From contig JAGRLQ010000284.1 of assembly GCA_020441735.1 (NCBI GenBank), positions 1 to 11,103 on the forward strand: a stretch of DNA of 11,103 bases, in the 5' to 3' direction. Numbering within the stretch: position 1 is the stretch's first letter; each line of letters begins with the position of its first letter. Positions 5,854-11,103 of the stretch are shown here, in pieces. The position numbers and the translations under genes were made by a program. The notes under the pieces are model-generated. The model saw only the letters and a list, made by a program, of their open reading frames with translations, made no database searches and was not told the DNA's origin. The stretch is from Nitratireductor sp. GTDB lineage: Bacteria > Pseudomonadota > Alphaproteobacteria > Rhizobiales > Rhizobiaceae.

Positions 5854-6460
5854 TGACGCGCCTTACCGCTTCTCCCGCTCCGCCGGTATGCGAGAACACC
5901 GCCAGTCCCAGCACCGCGAAATCCGCACCCGTCGCGGCAACATCGAGTGCACTTTCAAGCGCTGATCCCGCCATCACCAGCACCGGCAATTGCATGACTT
6001 GCGAGCACCATTCGCCAAGACCGAGATTCTTGGGATGCGGCTCTGGCCGGATATCGCCCTCCAGCCTGCCGATGAACAGGAAGTCGGGCTCGGCTTCGGC
6101 TGCCTCCATCGCCTGGTGGCGGCTCTTCACCGGACCATAACCTACGATTCTTTTTGGCGAAAACCGGGCGACGGTCTCCTTGAGCGCTTTCGGCTCGCCG
6201 CCGGTCAGCATGCCGTCAGCGCCGGACCGGCCCATCGCCTGACTGTCTTCAACTGCCAGCACCGCCGCATCATGGTCCTTGCCGGCATCAACCAAAGCTT
6301 CCAGATGCGCCTGATAGCGCGGTCCGTCCATGTCTCCCTTCAGTGCGATAACGCTTGCCACATCGCCGGCAGCAAGCGCCTCGGCCAACTGGCCGGGCGC
6401 CGCCTCGTTCGGCGGCACGGCAAGCACAATCCGGCAACGGTTGATTTCGCTCTCAGGCAT
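5807..6460 (-). CDS. Divergent ThiE-like (thiamine-phosphate synthase fold) protein
   Basis: A 217-aa protein with the TIM-barrel layout of thiamine-phosphate synthase, the enzyme that joins HMP-PP and thiazole phosphate. Seen: RIVLAVPP first strand (10-17), SGADGMLTGG (79-88) at the position of the usual ADGVHLGQ, IVGYGPVKSRHQAMEAAE (105-122) where ThiE has the GVS-H-x-x-EA segment, DFLFIGRL (126-133), and PVLVMAGSALESALDVAATG (159-178) where ThiE has VAIGGI-x-x-x-N. The His of the HLGQ motif and the PTxTK phosphate-binding loop are not seen, so catalysis is doubtful and a different role is possible. The start at ATG 6460 removes 28 codons of non-ThiE-like frame; its ribosome site is weak. 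It overlaps the Sel1 gene and diverges from the permease gene. Confidence 0.75.
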   Translation of the reverse strand: MPESEINRCRIVLAVPPNEAAPGQLAEALAAGDVASVIALKGDMDGPRYQAHLEALVDAGKDHDAAVLAVEDSQAMGRSGADGMLTGGEPKALKETVARFSPKRIVGYGPVKSRHQAMEAAEAEPDFLFIGRLEGDIRPEPHPKNLGLGEWCSQVMQLPVLVMAGSALESALDVAATGADFAVLGLAVFSHTGGAGEAVRRVNAELDEHAPRFEDEE

Positions 6461-6537
6461 GCAGGTCCACGGCTTTACGGCGCACGAAGCACTCTCGACA
6501 GACAATGATTTGTGGTGCATGCCGCAGAACCACCCGC

Positions 6538-6566
6538 TTGGCAAGCCGTGCCGGACCGATCATTAC
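6538..6566 (+). promoter_or_regulatory. Possible promoter of the TauE/SafE permease gene
   Basis: TTGGCA (6538-6543) and CATTAC (6561-6566) are separated by 17 bp, with the start codon at 6587. The -35 matches five of six consensus bases; the -10 is poor. It lies in the divergent gap to the ThiE-like gene. Confidence 0.3.
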
Positions 6567-6586
6567 CGCGAGAATCCGAACAGCAC

Positions 6587-7348
6587 ATGGATACGTTCTT
6601 CTACCTCGTCGCTGTTCCGGCAGTTCTGCTTACCGGGCTGTCGAAAGGAGGCTTTGCCGGTGGCATCGCCATGCTGGGAACACCGCTGCTGGCGCTGGCG
6701 ATCTCGCCGGTTCAGGCAGCCGCGATCATGCTCCCGGTGCTTATCCTGATGGATGTCATCGGATTGGCAAGCTATCGCGGAACTTACGACCGGCAGATTC
6801 TGATCGACATGCTTCCCGCGGCGATGGCTGGTATTTTTGCCGGCTGGCTCACCGCAGCTGTGGTTTCAGACGACTGGATCCGGATTCTGATCGGCCTGAT
6901 AGCCATCTCCTTTGCCGCAAACCAGATTACCCGCGATTTCCGCCGTCTGCCACCAGCCGGCCGCAACCGGGTCGCGGCTGCTATCTGGGGTACGCTTACC
7001 GGTTTTACCAGCTTTATCGCACACGCCGGCGGTCCGCCCTTTCAGGCCTATGTGCTGCCCCTCAAACCCGACAAGATGATTTACGCCGGAACGGCGGTTG
7101 TCGCCTTCGCTGTCATCAATGCGGTGAAGGTCGTGCCTTATTTCGCGCTCGGGCAGTTCACGGCACAGAACCTCTGGACTTCCGCCGCACTGATGCCGGT
7201 GGCGGTAGCTGGCGTCCTTCTGGGCGTATGGCTCACCAAACGCGTTCCCCAGACGGTCTTCTACAACATCACCTATACCGCGATGATCGTGGTCGGTTTC
7301 AAGCTGTTATGGGATGGTCAGGCCGCATTGACGGCTGCGCTTGGCTGA
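6587..7348 (+). CDS. TauE/SafE family membrane permease (putative sulfite/organosulfonate exporter)
   Basis: A 253-aa integral inner-membrane protein of the TauE/SafE (former DUF81) family. Members move anions such as sulfite or organosulfur compounds across the membrane; the substrate here cannot be read. Seen: GLSKGGFAGG at 17-26, the hallmark of the first half-repeat, and HAGGPPFQAY at 146-155, the matching hallmark of the second half. There are about seven or eight hydrophobic segments: roughly 5-22, 24-40, 43-62, 74-93, 97-112, 130-148, 168-188, 198-216 and 229-243. Length is normal for the family. The open frame extends 25 codons upstream, but that part is hydrophilic and has no ribosome site; ATG 6587 places the first membrane segment at the N-terminus. 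Divergent from the ThiE-like gene; converges with the short DUF465 gene. Confidence 0.92.
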   Translation: MDTFFYLVAVPAVLLTGLSKGGFAGGIAMLGTPLLALAISPVQAAAIMLPVLILMDVIGLASYRGTYDRQILIDMLPAAMAGIFAGWLTAAVVSDDWIRILIGLIAISFAANQITRDFRRLPPAGRNRVAAAIWGTLTGFTSFIAHAGGPPFQAYVLPLKPDKMIYAGTAVVAFAVINAVKVVPYFALGQFTAQNLWTSAALMPVAVAGVLLGVWLTKRVPQTVFYNITYTAMIVVGFKLLWDGQAALTAALG

Positions 7349-7384
7349 ACGCACTCAGCCAACGTCAGCCGCACCCGGGCTGAG
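7343..7384. terminator. Overlapping inverted repeats between convergent genes, possible terminator
   Basis: GGCTGA (7343-7348, containing the permease stop codon) pairs with TCAGCC (7355-7360). The same right arm, as CTCAGCC (7354-7360), can instead pair with GGCTGAG (7378-7384). The two hairpins are mutually exclusive. No T-run follows on either strand, so this is a weak candidate for termination between the convergent permease and DUF465 genes. Confidence 0.35.
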
Positions 7385-7395
7385 AGGCGGTCCGC

Positions 7396-7560
7396 TCAGG
7401 CGTTCAACTGGCTGATCTTGTCCTTCAGCAGCAGTTTCTGCCGCTTGATCTCGGCAATTTCATCGTCCTTGGCACTGGGGTGGCGCATCGCCTCTTCCAA
7501 CCTCGTCTCAAGCTCCACATGTTTTTGTTTGAGCTGTTCGATATGGGTATTGAGAGGCAT
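7396..7560 (-). CDS. YdcH/DUF465 family small protein
   Basis: A 54-residue, highly charged, mostly helical protein. The sequence follows the YdcH/DUF465 pattern: an LKxKHxxLExRLEEAxRHP first helix, a short turn with Pro at 28, then EIAEIKRQKLLLKDKISQL, including the family's K-x-K-L-x-L-K-D-x-I signature. It should form an antiparallel helical hairpin or coiled coil. The molecular role of the family is not established. Translation of the reverse strand stays open to 7740, but ATG 7560 matches the family start and has GGGAG 7 nt upstream (7568-7572). A second, diverged family member lies on the other strand at 7870. Confidence 0.9.
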   Translation of the reverse strand: MPLNTHIEQLKQKHVELETRLEEAMRHPSAKDDEIAEIKRQKLLLKDKISQLNA

Positions 7561-7603
7561 GTGTATTCTCCCTTGCCTGTTAAGTGGACGATCGGGGAAA
7601 AAA

Positions 7604-7623
7604 ATTTGACCACAGATTTGACC
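7604..7623. repeat. Direct repeat of ATTTGACC
   Basis: ATTTGACC occurs at 7604-7611 and 7616-7623, with starts 12 bp apart. It lies 44-63 bp upstream of the minus-strand DUF465 start, where a transcription factor could act. No regulator family is recognised. Confidence 0.5.
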
Positions 7624-7776
7624 GTTTGTCCAACGCGCCGCCCGGCAACGGTATGAACTTGTGAACAACGCTAACAAATCGTGAAGAAGTGCCGATGCAG
7701 CGGTGAAGGCAGGCCGGTATGCACACCGGAATAAAGCCATCTGCGATGGGTTTGCACCTTCCTTGACCTTTTGCAG

Positions 7777-7792
7777 TGTCTGCCGGCAGACA
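7777..7792. promoter_or_regulatory. Perfect 16-bp palindrome, candidate operator
   Basis: TGTCTGCCGGCAGACA is its own reverse complement. It begins 8 bp after a TTGACC hexamer and lies 77 bp upstream of the plus-strand DUF465 start, so it would sit inside or next to the promoter of the DUF465-purE-purK genes. No T-run follows, so it is not a terminator. It could be bound by a homodimeric regulator; identity unknown. Confidence 0.5.
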
Positions 7793-7869
7793 ATCGCTTC
7801 CTTTTACCCTTCGCAGGCTCTACAGTCTTTCGCCACGGCATCCGCCACCCATTCCAGATCGATTCGGCA

Positions 7870-8073
7870 ATGAGCGACGAAGACAACATCAATCTGCGCA
7901 TGAAACTGGCCGGGCTGGAGCTCGAGCATGCCGATCTCGGCAAGGCGGTCGAGGCGCTGACGCGTACCGGCGGCGACCTTTTGTGCATCCAGAGGCTGAA
8001 AAAGAAGAAACTCGCCCTGAAAGACGAGATTGCCCGCCTGCGGGTTCGCATCATGCCCGACATCATCGCCTGA
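7870..8073 (+). CDS. YdcH/DUF465 family small protein, longer paralogue
   Basis: A 67-residue charged helical protein. The second half, IQRLKKKKLALKDEIARLR, is the YdcH/DUF465 signature, and the C-terminus IMPDIIA is like the tails of alphaproteobacterial members found next to purE. The first helix (about 8-29) and the second (about 37-58) would pack as a hairpin. The role of the family is unknown. The start at ATG 7870 matches the MSDEDxINLR-type start of relatives, but there is no clear ribosome site before it. The next gene downstream is purE, 102 bp away on the same strand with no terminator between, so shared transcription is likely. Its relative on the opposite strand at 7396-7560 is shorter and diverged. 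Confidence 0.85.
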   Translation: MSDEDNINLRMKLAGLELEHADLGKAVEALTRTGGDLLCIQRLKKKKLALKDEIARLRVRIMPDIIA

Positions 8074-8175
8074 GACTGAAGTTAGCCGTTCGGGCTGATT
8101 TCTCCGGGCCAGACTTCCTTCCCGTCCTCCCATGCGCTACAGCACCGCTTTAACGGCACACAGCAGGAAAGCGCC

Positions 8176-8670
8176 ATGCCTGAAACCACCCCTCCCGTCG
8201 CCATTATCATGGGCAGCCAGTCCGACTGGGAAACCATGAAACACGCCGCCGACACGCTTGACGCGCTGAAGATCGGTTTCGACGCAAAAATCGTATCGGC
8301 CCACCGCACGCCTGACAGGTTGTACGAGTTCGCCACTTCGGCCCGCAAGAAAGGCTACAAGGCCATCATCGCCGGTGCCGGCGGCGCAGCCCACCTGCCG
8401 GGCATGACGGCGGCCATGACCTCCCTGCCCGTGCTCGGCGTTCCGGTGCAGTCGAAGGCGCTTTCGGGTCAGGACAGCCTGCTTTCCATCGTCCAGATGC
8501 CGGCCGGCGTGCCGGTGGGAACGTTGGCAATCGGTCGCGCCGGTGCCGTAAATGCAGCATTGCTTGCCGCCTCGATCCTTTCGGTAAACGACGAAGCCGT
8601 GTGCAAGCGTCTTGAGGCCTGGCGCGAAGCCCAGACCGCTGCTGTCGCCGAAACACCGAGCGACGGATAA
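8176..8670 (+). CDS. purE: 5-(carboxyamino)imidazole ribonucleotide mutase (PurE, class I)
   Basis: A 164-aa cytoplasmic enzyme that moves the carboxyl group of N5-CAIR to form CAIR in de novo purine synthesis. Seen: MGSQSDWETM (12-21) for phosphate binding, SAHRTPDRL (41-49) with the catalytic His43, GAGGAAHLPGM (67-77), and SLLSIVQMPAGVPV (101-114). The usual PVAT reads PVGT at 113-116, a mild change. Length and motifs are those of bacterial class I PurE, which needs PurK, and purK follows directly. AGGA at 8165-8168 gives a good ribosome site 7 nt before the ATG. The octamer-forming core is complete; only the last 15 or so residues are variable tail. Confidence 0.97.
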   Translation: MPETTPPVAIIMGSQSDWETMKHAADTLDALKIGFDAKIVSAHRTPDRLYEFATSARKKGYKAIIAGAGGAAHLPGMTAAMTSLPVLGVPVQSKALSGQDSLLSIVQMPAGVPVGTLAIGRAGAVNAALLAASILSVNDEAVCKRLEAWREAQTAAVAETPSDG

Positions 8671-8676
8671 ATCCGG

Positions 8677-9771
8677 ATGGTGGAAAAGGCGGCAAATGCG
8701 CTCTTGCCCGGCGATACCATCGGCATTATCGGCGGCGGCCAGTTGGGCCGGATGCTGGCAATGGCAGCCGCCCGCCTCGGCCTGAAAACGATAATCCTTG
8801 AACCGGATGCCGGTTGCCCGGCGGCCCAGACGGCAAATCGACACATTGCCGCAGCCTTTGATGACAAGCATGCACTGAAAGAGTTCTCCGCCGCCTGTGA
8901 TGTCATCACCTATGAGTTTGAGAACATCCCCGTTTCAGCCGTTTCATTCCTTGAAGAAAACAACCTGCTCTTTCCGTCTTCCCTTGCGCTGGAAAAAAGC
9001 CAGGACCGGCTGACGGAAAAGAACTTTCTTCGCGATCTCGGCATTGCGACCGCGCCCTTCGCGCCGGTGGAAGATGTTGCTTCGCTGAAAACTGCCATCG
9101 CGGAAATCGGCACACAAGCGATCCTGAAAACCCGCAGGCTCGGCTATGATGGCAAGGGGCAGGTTCGCATCAACGGGGATACCGGCATAGAAGAAGCCTG
9201 GCAGGCCATCGGCGCCGTACCGGCCATTCTGGAAGGATTTGTTGACTTTGCCCGTGAGATTTCCGTCATCGCCGCCCGCGACCGCAATGGCAGGGTCGTT
9301 TGTTATGATCCGGCGGAAAACGTCCACCGCGAGGGCATTCTGCGCACTTCCACCGTTCCGGCGGCCAGTTCGCCGCAAACTACGGCGAAAGCCGTAAAAA
9401 TCGCGGAAACCATCACGGACGCTCTCGATTACACCGGCGTGATGGGGATCGAGTTCTTTGTTCTGGGCGACGGCGCACTCGCCGTCAACGAGATCGCCCC
9501 GCGGGTGCACAATTCCGGCCACTGGACAGAGGCTGCCTGCGATGTCTCGCAATTCGAGCAGCACATTCGCGCGGTCGCCGGCTGGCCGCTCGCCTGGCCC
9601 TTGCGGCATTCAAACTGCGTGATGGAAAATCTCATCGGCGACGACATGGATCGCCTGCCCCAGCTTCTTTCCGACGGGAATTGCCTGGTTCACCTCTATG
9701 GCAAGGCGGAAACACGCGCGGGCCGCAAGATGGGTCATGTCACCCGGCTGACCGGCCCCGCGAAAAGCTGA
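8677..9771 (+). CDS. purK: 5-(carboxyamino)imidazole ribonucleotide synthase (PurK)
   Basis: A 364-aa ATP-grasp enzyme that uses ATP and bicarbonate to make N5-CAIR from AIR, the substrate of PurE. Seen: GIIGGGQLGRML (16-27) in the N-terminal domain, TYEFENIP (78-85), LKTRRLGYDGKGQ (150-162) for ATP binding, DPAENVHREGILRTST (211-226), NEIAPRVHNSGHWT (271-284) with the metal and substrate residues, SQFEQH (291-296) and YGK (341-343). The protein is complete and of normal length. It starts only 6 bp after the purE stop, so the two are translated from one transcript. It converges with modC, leaving 8 bp between stop codons and no visible terminator. Confidence 0.97.
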   Translation: MVEKAANALLPGDTIGIIGGGQLGRMLAMAAARLGLKTIILEPDAGCPAAQTANRHIAAAFDDKHALKEFSAACDVITYEFENIPVSAVSFLEENNLLFPSSLALEKSQDRLTEKNFLRDLGIATAPFAPVEDVASLKTAIAEIGTQAILKTRRLGYDGKGQVRINGDTGIEEAWQAIGAVPAILEGFVDFAREISVIAARDRNGRVVCYDPAENVHREGILRTSTVPAASSPQTTAKAVKIAETITDALDYTGVMGIEFFVLGDGALAVNEIAPRVHNSGHWTEAACDVSQFEQHIRAVAGWPLAWPLRHSNCVMENLIGDDMDRLPQLLSDGNCLVHLYGKAETRAGRKMGHVTRLTGPAKS

Positions 9772-9779
9772 ATTCCGGA

Positions 9780-10874
9780 TCAGGCTGTTTGCCGCCCCAC
9801 ATCGAGCGGCGCGACCGAAACCGTCTTGGCAATGGCATAAACCATCATTTCCGGCTTGAGGCCGAGCGCTGCAGCCGATCGCTTGGTGATACGCGCCAGA
9901 AGGTTCTGGTCGCCAACGGAAAGCTGCACCAGCACACCGGGACCGGGACCGGGCTGAATGGAAACCACCCTGCTTTTCAGAATATTGAGCGCAGAAATCT
10001 CATCGGGCTTGCTGCGGGCGAGCATCACATCCTTGGCATCGATCCGGGCGCGGATTTCCAGCCCCGGCGCAGCATCGACCGCCGGCAGGAACAAGGTACC
10101 GCCATCAATGGCGATTTCCGACAAGCCGTCCTCGTGGTGGCGCCTAACCCTGCCTCGCAATACGGCACCGGCCTCACGGCCGCCAAATCGTGCCGCCATG
10201 GCCGGATCGGAGAGAATGCCGGCCGCGGGCCCTGCCTCAACGATCCTGCCGTCTTCAACAATGACCAGTGTGGTGGCAAGCCGCGCCACCTCACTCAGCG
10301 AGTGACTGACATAGAGGATCGGTATGCCCGCCTCGTCTCGGATGCGCTCCAGATAGGGCAGGATTTCCCGCTTGCGCGGCTCGTCAAGGGCAGCCAGCGG
10401 CTCATCCATGGCAAGAAGCTGAGGCGAGGACAACAGCGCCCTGCCAATGGCAACGCGCTGCTTTTCGCCGCCCGACAGGCTGCCCGGACGGCGGGCCAGC
10501 AGGCTTTCGATCCCGAGCAGCGCAATGATGTGGCCGAAGTCCGAACCACCGGTCTTTTCAGCGGAAAAGCGCTGGCCGTATTCGAGATTCTGCCGCACCG
10601 AGAGATGGGGAAACAGCCGCCCTTCCTGAAACACGTAGCCGATACGCCGTTTGTGCGGCGGCAGGAAGGTGCGGCTTGCGGTATCCGCCAGCACCCGGTC
10701 GTCGAGCACGATCCGGCCATGGCGGGGTTTCAGCAGGCCTGCAACCGCCTGGATGATGGTTGTCTTGCCCGAACCCGAGCGCCCGAACAGCGCCGTGACC
10801 CCGGCAGGCGCGGAAAAGGCGCAATCGAGGTCAAAGCCTTCAAAGGCGTGATTGAGCGAAACTTCCAGTGTCAT
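9780..10874 (-). CDS. modC: Molybdate ABC transporter ATP-binding protein (ModC)
   Basis: A 364-aa ABC ATPase that powers molybdate (possibly tungstate) import at the inner-membrane face. Seen: Walker A GRSGSGKTT (31-39), Q-loop Q83 in the ModC-typical YVFQEGRLFPHLSV (80-93), signature LSGGEKQR (133-140), Walker B LLAMDEP (153-159) with D-loop ALD, and H-loop His191. The C-terminal part (about 290-355), with SALNILKSRV and two beta-rich stretches, is the Mop/TOBE oxyanion-binding domain, which separates ModC from general importer ATPases. Its ATG overlaps the modB stop codon as ATGA (10874-10871), showing translational coupling. No sign of truncation. Confidence 0.95.
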   Translation of the reverse strand: MTLEVSLNHAFEGFDLDCAFSAPAGVTALFGRSGSGKTTIIQAVAGLLKPRHGRIVLDDRVLADTASRTFLPPHKRRIGYVFQEGRLFPHLSVRQNLEYGQRFSAEKTGGSDFGHIIALLGIESLLARRPGSLSGGEKQRVAIGRALLSSPQLLAMDEPLAALDEPRKREILPYLERIRDEAGIPILYVSHSLSEVARLATTLVIVEDGRIVEAGPAAGILSDPAMAARFGGREAGAVLRGRVRRHHEDGLSEIAIDGGTLFLPAVDAAPGLEIRARIDAKDVMLARSKPDEISALNILKSRVVSIQPGPGPGVLVQLSVGDQNLLARITKRSAAALGLKPEMMVYAIAKTVSVAPLDVGRQTA

Positions 10875-11103
10875 GCCGCGCCCCGCGCCGCCTGACCGTT
10901 TCTTTCCTGCAGCCGGCGCGCCAGCATTTCCGAGGCGATGAGCGCAGCCATGGCGACAACAATCGAGATGGCAACCAGCCGAAGTGCCGAACTTTCACCG
11001 CCCGGCACTTGGAGAAATGCATAGATTGCCGAGGGAAGCGTCTGTGTCTGACCGGGAATATTGGCGACAAAGGTGATCGTCGCGCCGAACTCGCCCATTG
11101 CCT
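10871..11103 (-). CDS. modB: Molybdate ABC transporter permease, C-terminal part (truncated by window edge)
   Basis: Only the last 76 complete codons are in the window; the gene continues beyond the right edge. The reading AMGEFGATITFVANIPGQT, then LPSAIYAFLQVPGG, is the conserved end of the permease EAA-type loop region and the ModB-specific G-x-TQTLPxAIY stretch. It is followed by the last membrane helix (about 20 hydrophobic residues from LRLVAIS to LIASE) and a basic tail. The protein forms the channel for molybdate with the ModC ATPase and the periplasmic ModA. The stop codon overlaps the modC start. The internal ATG at 11098 is a Met inside the protein, not the start. Confidence 0.93.
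   Translation of the reverse strand, partial: AMGEFGATITFVANIPGQTQTLPSAIYAFLQVPGGESSALRLVAISIVVAMAALIASEMLARRLQERNGQAARGAA

Larger units (their letters stand above)
7561..7869. promoter_or_regulatory. Divergent control region between the two DUF465 genes
   Basis: These 309 bp hold no credible gene. On the minus-strand side are an A7 run (7598-7604) and two ATTTGACC copies. TTGTTA and ATACCG with a 17-bp spacer on the minus strand (about 7679-7651) are a weak promoter candidate for the 54-aa gene. On the plus-strand side TTGACC (7763-7768) is a possible -35 followed by a 16-bp palindrome. No good -10 at normal spacing was found there (GACAAT lies 20 bp away). Confidence 0.4.

Noticed and set aside
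4933..5856. Plus-strand open frame (307 codons) opposite the Sel1 gene
   Set aside because: It mirrors the Sel1 repeats and signal peptide of the real minus-strand gene and has no domain of its own.
6505..7383. Second plus-strand frame (292 codons) across the permease gene
   Set aside because: It is shifted relative to the TauE/SafE frame, which carries both half-repeat motifs and clean membrane segments; the shifted frame is Arg/Gly-rich and soluble-looking without a family match.
7777..7792. Reading the 16-bp palindrome as an intrinsic terminator
   Set aside because: No loop and no T-run on either strand; it is upstream of a gene rather than after one.
8074..8175. Purine riboswitch or leader upstream of purE
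   Set aside because: Only a weak 4-bp AGCC/GGCT hairpin is present; no three-way junction core or conserved riboswitch segments were seen.
9681..10895. Long plus-strand open frame (404 codons) opposite modC
   Set aside because: It lies antisense to an intact, motif-complete modC, overlaps the end of purK, and its Arg/Gly/Gln-rich translation has no recognisable domain. This is the usual mirror frame of a GC-rich gene.

Overview
The window looks like chromosomal DNA of an alphaproteobacterium, most likely Hyphomicrobiales (Rhizobiales). The evidence is fairly high GC, the EF-P N-terminus, the pairing of short YdcH/DUF465 proteins with purE-purK, and the ThiE-like/Sel1 gene pair. No tRNA, rRNA, IS element, phage gene or CRISPR array was seen. 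The genus cannot be fixed from sequence reading alone.

Layout. Left edge: the 5' end of efp (minus strand). Positions 285-4006 hold a probable lipid or isoprenoid-modifying block: a WS/DGAT-like CoA-dependent acyltransferase (plus), converging on a cytochrome P450 and an extended SDR (both minus, SDR upstream of P450). Four helically phased 9-bp repeats lie in the SDR-P450 gap. Positions 4111-4479 hold a small secreted protein of unrecognised family built from internal repeats, followed by a clear intrinsic terminator. A gene-free stretch (4480-4815) carries a strong G-quadruplex motif and two hairpins. Positions 4816-6460 hold a minus-strand pair in which an exported Sel1-repeat protein overlaps the end of a degenerate ThiE-like gene. 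Positions 6587-7348 encode a TauE/SafE-type permease. Two YdcH/DUF465 mini-proteins then diverge from a 309-bp region with direct repeats and a perfect 16-bp palindrome. The plus-strand one leads into purE and purK. The right edge has modC and the 3' end of modB (minus), overlapping by ATGA.

How the genes work together. purE and purK perform the two-step carboxylation of AIR to CAIR in purine synthesis. modB and modC are the permease and ATPase of a molybdate importer. The P450, SDR and acyltransferase could form a hydroxylation, redox and esterification set, but that link is inferred from adjacency only. The housekeeping parts (efp, ThiE-like/Sel1, DUF465-purEK, modBC) look ordinary. The accessory-looking parts are 285-4006 and the secreted repeat protein with its upstream G-rich DNA.
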